Shown: piece by piece, positions 4,972 through 5,844 of the stretch | How the letters are laid out: each line of letters starts with the position of its first letter | Numbering within the stretch: position 1 is the stretch's first letter | Assembly (NCBI GenBank): GCA_001940655.1 | Contig: MBAA01000115.1 | Location: forward strand, 60,718-66,561 | Source of the DNA: Promethearchaeota archaeon CR_4 | GTDB lineage: Archaea > Asgardarchaeota > Lokiarchaeia > Sigyniarchaeales > CR-4 | DNA length: 5,844 nucleotides | Direction of reading: 5' to 3' | Made by a program: the position numbers and the translations under genes | Notes under the pieces: model-generated | Told to the model about the DNA's origin: nothing | The model's input: only the letters and a program-made list of their open reading frames with translations | Database searches by the model: none

Positions 4972-5589
4972 TTGTCGCAAATGCAAACCCAGACATTGCC
5001 CGGTCAGATACCCGCCAATACTCGCTTGCTCCAGTTCAAAATCGCCTATTGGGGCCCTGGAGAATCGGGCAAGACCACCAATTACCTCTGGATCAAGCGA
5101 AAACTGGGTAAGTACAAGGTTTCGCAAGGATTCTCGATTCAGACCTCACAAAAACGCACGTTGTGGGCTGATGCGGTTTGGTTACGCACGGAGATGGACG
5201 TGGGCGGGCAGCATCTAATCGTCATGTGGCAGGTGGTGACGGCGACCGGGCAAGAACGATTTTTATCTACCAGGGAGTTTGTGCTAGCCGGTGCGGATGG
5301 CGCGGTGTTTGTCGCGGATGCAAGTCCTGGCCGCGAGGATGACGACCTGCGGTCCTTCCAAGAATTGCTCGGTTTCACTGCTAACGCAAGGATTCCAATT
5401 GTCGTGCAACTCAACAAGGTGGACGTGCCCAATAGCATTCCCCCCGCGACTTTAGCAAAAGTTTTAGGCATTCCCGCGGGCGAGATCCACCCGTCTGTGG
5501 CGGTCAAGGGCGAGGGTGTAATCGAGGTATTTCACGCGATTACCGCCGAGGTGCTCAAAGCGGTTTTCGTCAAAGTCAAAGGAACTTAA
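4972..5589 (+). CDS. MglA-like Ras-superfamily small GTPase
   Basis: The product has 205 residues from TTG at 4972, or 202 from ATG at 4981. The P-loop is GPGESGKTT (28-36, K34 and T35 bind phosphate and Mg2+), followed by NYLWIKRKL as in MglA proteins. The switch-2 region reads TATGQERF (G93, Q94), so the Asp of the usual DxxG is absent, as in MglA (TVPGQ). NKVD (148-151) supplies guanine specificity, and SVAVKGEGV (175-183) fits the G5 loop. The N-terminus has no lipidation glycine and the C-terminus has no prenylation cysteine, so membrane attachment is not evident. It probably cycles between GTP and GDP under control of the Roadblock protein encoded just upstream. GGGGGGA (4955-4961) lies 10 bases before the TTG and 19 before the ATG, which favours the TTG, but the choice is open. 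Confidence 0.95.
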   Translation: MSQMQTQTLPGQIPANTRLLQFKIAYWGPGESGKTTNYLWIKRKLGKYKVSQGFSIQTSQKRTLWADAVWLRTEMDVGGQHLIVMWQVVTATGQERFLSTREFVLAGADGAVFVADASPGREDDDLRSFQELLGFTANARIPIVVQLNKVDVPNSIPPATLAKVLGIPAGEIHPSVAVKGEGVIEVFHAITAEVLKAVFVKVKGT

Positions 5590-5612
5590 GTTTTCCCAAT
5601 TTTGTATTCAGT

Positions 5613-5640
5613 CTTTGAAAAACCAAGAACTTGGTCAAAG
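5613..5640. terminator. Hairpin between convergent GTPase and HxlR genes
   Basis: CTTTGA-AAAA-CCAAG (5613-5627) and CTTGGTCAAAG (5630-5640) are inverted copies: 11 pairs with a four-base A bulge on one side and a very short loop. It sits in the 57-base gap between the two convergent stop codons. On the plus strand T-rich TTTTCCCAATTTTG (5590-5603) precedes it; on the minus strand the A bulge becomes a TTTT run. It plausibly ends transcripts from both sides. Confidence 0.5.
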
Positions 5641-5646
5641 TACATG

Positions 5647-5844
5647 TTATATTGCTTGTTGATTGAGTTGGGTTCGCCATTTCCGGATCCAAATTGCCAT
5701 TCGCTCGAATAAATCTTCCAGATCCTTTCCCGGGGATGTTAGGGAATATTCGACCCGGATCGGCACCTCGTTAAAGACCACACGCCGTATTAAACCATAT
5801 TGTTCTAGGTCCCGCAACCGGGATGTCAGCGTTTTTGGACTTCC
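5647..5844 (-). CDS. HxlR-family winged-helix transcription regulator, C-terminal part (partial)
   Basis: The minus strand is open from the window edge to a TAA at 5647-5649 and gives the last 65 residues of a protein of about 110. GSPKTLTSRLRDLEQYGLI is the recognition helix of the HxlR family. RRVVFNEVPIRVEYSLTSPG is its wing, with the hallmark 'PxRVEYxLT' segment, and the final helix follows (DLEDLFERMAIWIRKW). HxlR proteins are dimeric DNA-binding regulators, often tied to redox or aldehyde stress; the signal here cannot be told because the N-terminal helix is missing. It is convergent with the GTPase gene and unlikely to be co-regulated with it by position alone. Confidence 0.93.
   Translation of the reverse strand, partial: GSPKTLTSRLRDLEQYGLIRRVVFNEVPIRVEYSLTSPGKDLEDLFERMAIWIRKWRTQLNQQAI

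Noticed and set aside
4615..5127. Minus-strand frame (170 codons) across the Roadblock-GTPase junction
   Set aside because: It is antisense to two well-supported genes, and its product shows no domain.
739..5589. Defence or toxin-antitoxin system built from the kinase and vWA genes
   Set aside because: No nuclease, toxin, helicase or membrane effector is present, and the kinase and vWA proteins have the features of ordinary signalling proteins; the window gives no positive evidence for defence.

Overview
The window looks like archaeal chromosomal DNA. Two genes have a TATA-like A-box about 25 bases before the ATG and no ribosome-binding site, which is typical of archaeal leaderless mRNAs. 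Other genes use purine-rich Shine-Dalgarno sites. The gene set (a soluble Hanks-type kinase, zinc-ribbon proteins, a Roadblock protein beside an MglA-like small GTPase, an HxlR regulator) is compatible with an Asgard-type archaeon or a similarly signalling-rich one. The lineage is inference: there is no rRNA or universal marker gene here. All genes are soluble, and I see no insertion sequence, CRISPR array, tRNA or rRNA.

Layout. Bases 1-99 (minus) hold the first 33 codons of a probable cupin-domain protein. Its GTG start overlaps, in a GTGA arrangement, the stop of a doubtful short reading frame at 96-182. Bases 289-579 (minus) encode a 96-residue acidic protein with two CxxC pairs and a lysine-rich tail. 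A divergent intergenic region with an inverted repeat separates it from the first plus-strand operon at 739-3394. That operon encodes a von Willebrand A (vWA) protein with an intact MIDAS metal site, a zinc-ribbon plus degenerate FHA-like protein, and a complete Ser/Thr protein kinase. A convergent hairpin follows, then a possible overlooked 46-codon coiled-coil gene on the minus strand (3446-3586).

A leaderless gene at 3650-4243 encodes an unrecognised protein with a candidate Cys-His-Asp triad of transglutaminase/papain-fold type. After it comes a nested set of inverted repeats (4242-4313). A second leaderless unit follows: a Roadblock/LC7 protein (4385-4954) and an MglA-like small GTPase (4972-5589). 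A convergent hairpin (5613-5640) separates this from the 3' end of an HxlR-family transcription regulator on the minus strand (5647-5844).

How the genes may work together. The vWA/FHA-like/kinase operon reads as a cytoplasmic phosphosignalling module: the kinase would phosphorylate a partner, the FHA-like protein would be an adaptor, and the vWA protein a metal-dependent protein-binding scaffold. The Roadblock/GTPase pair resembles the bacterial MglB/MglA polarity switch, where the Roadblock protein regulates the GTPase. Whether the two modules talk to each other is unknown; adjacency is the only evidence.
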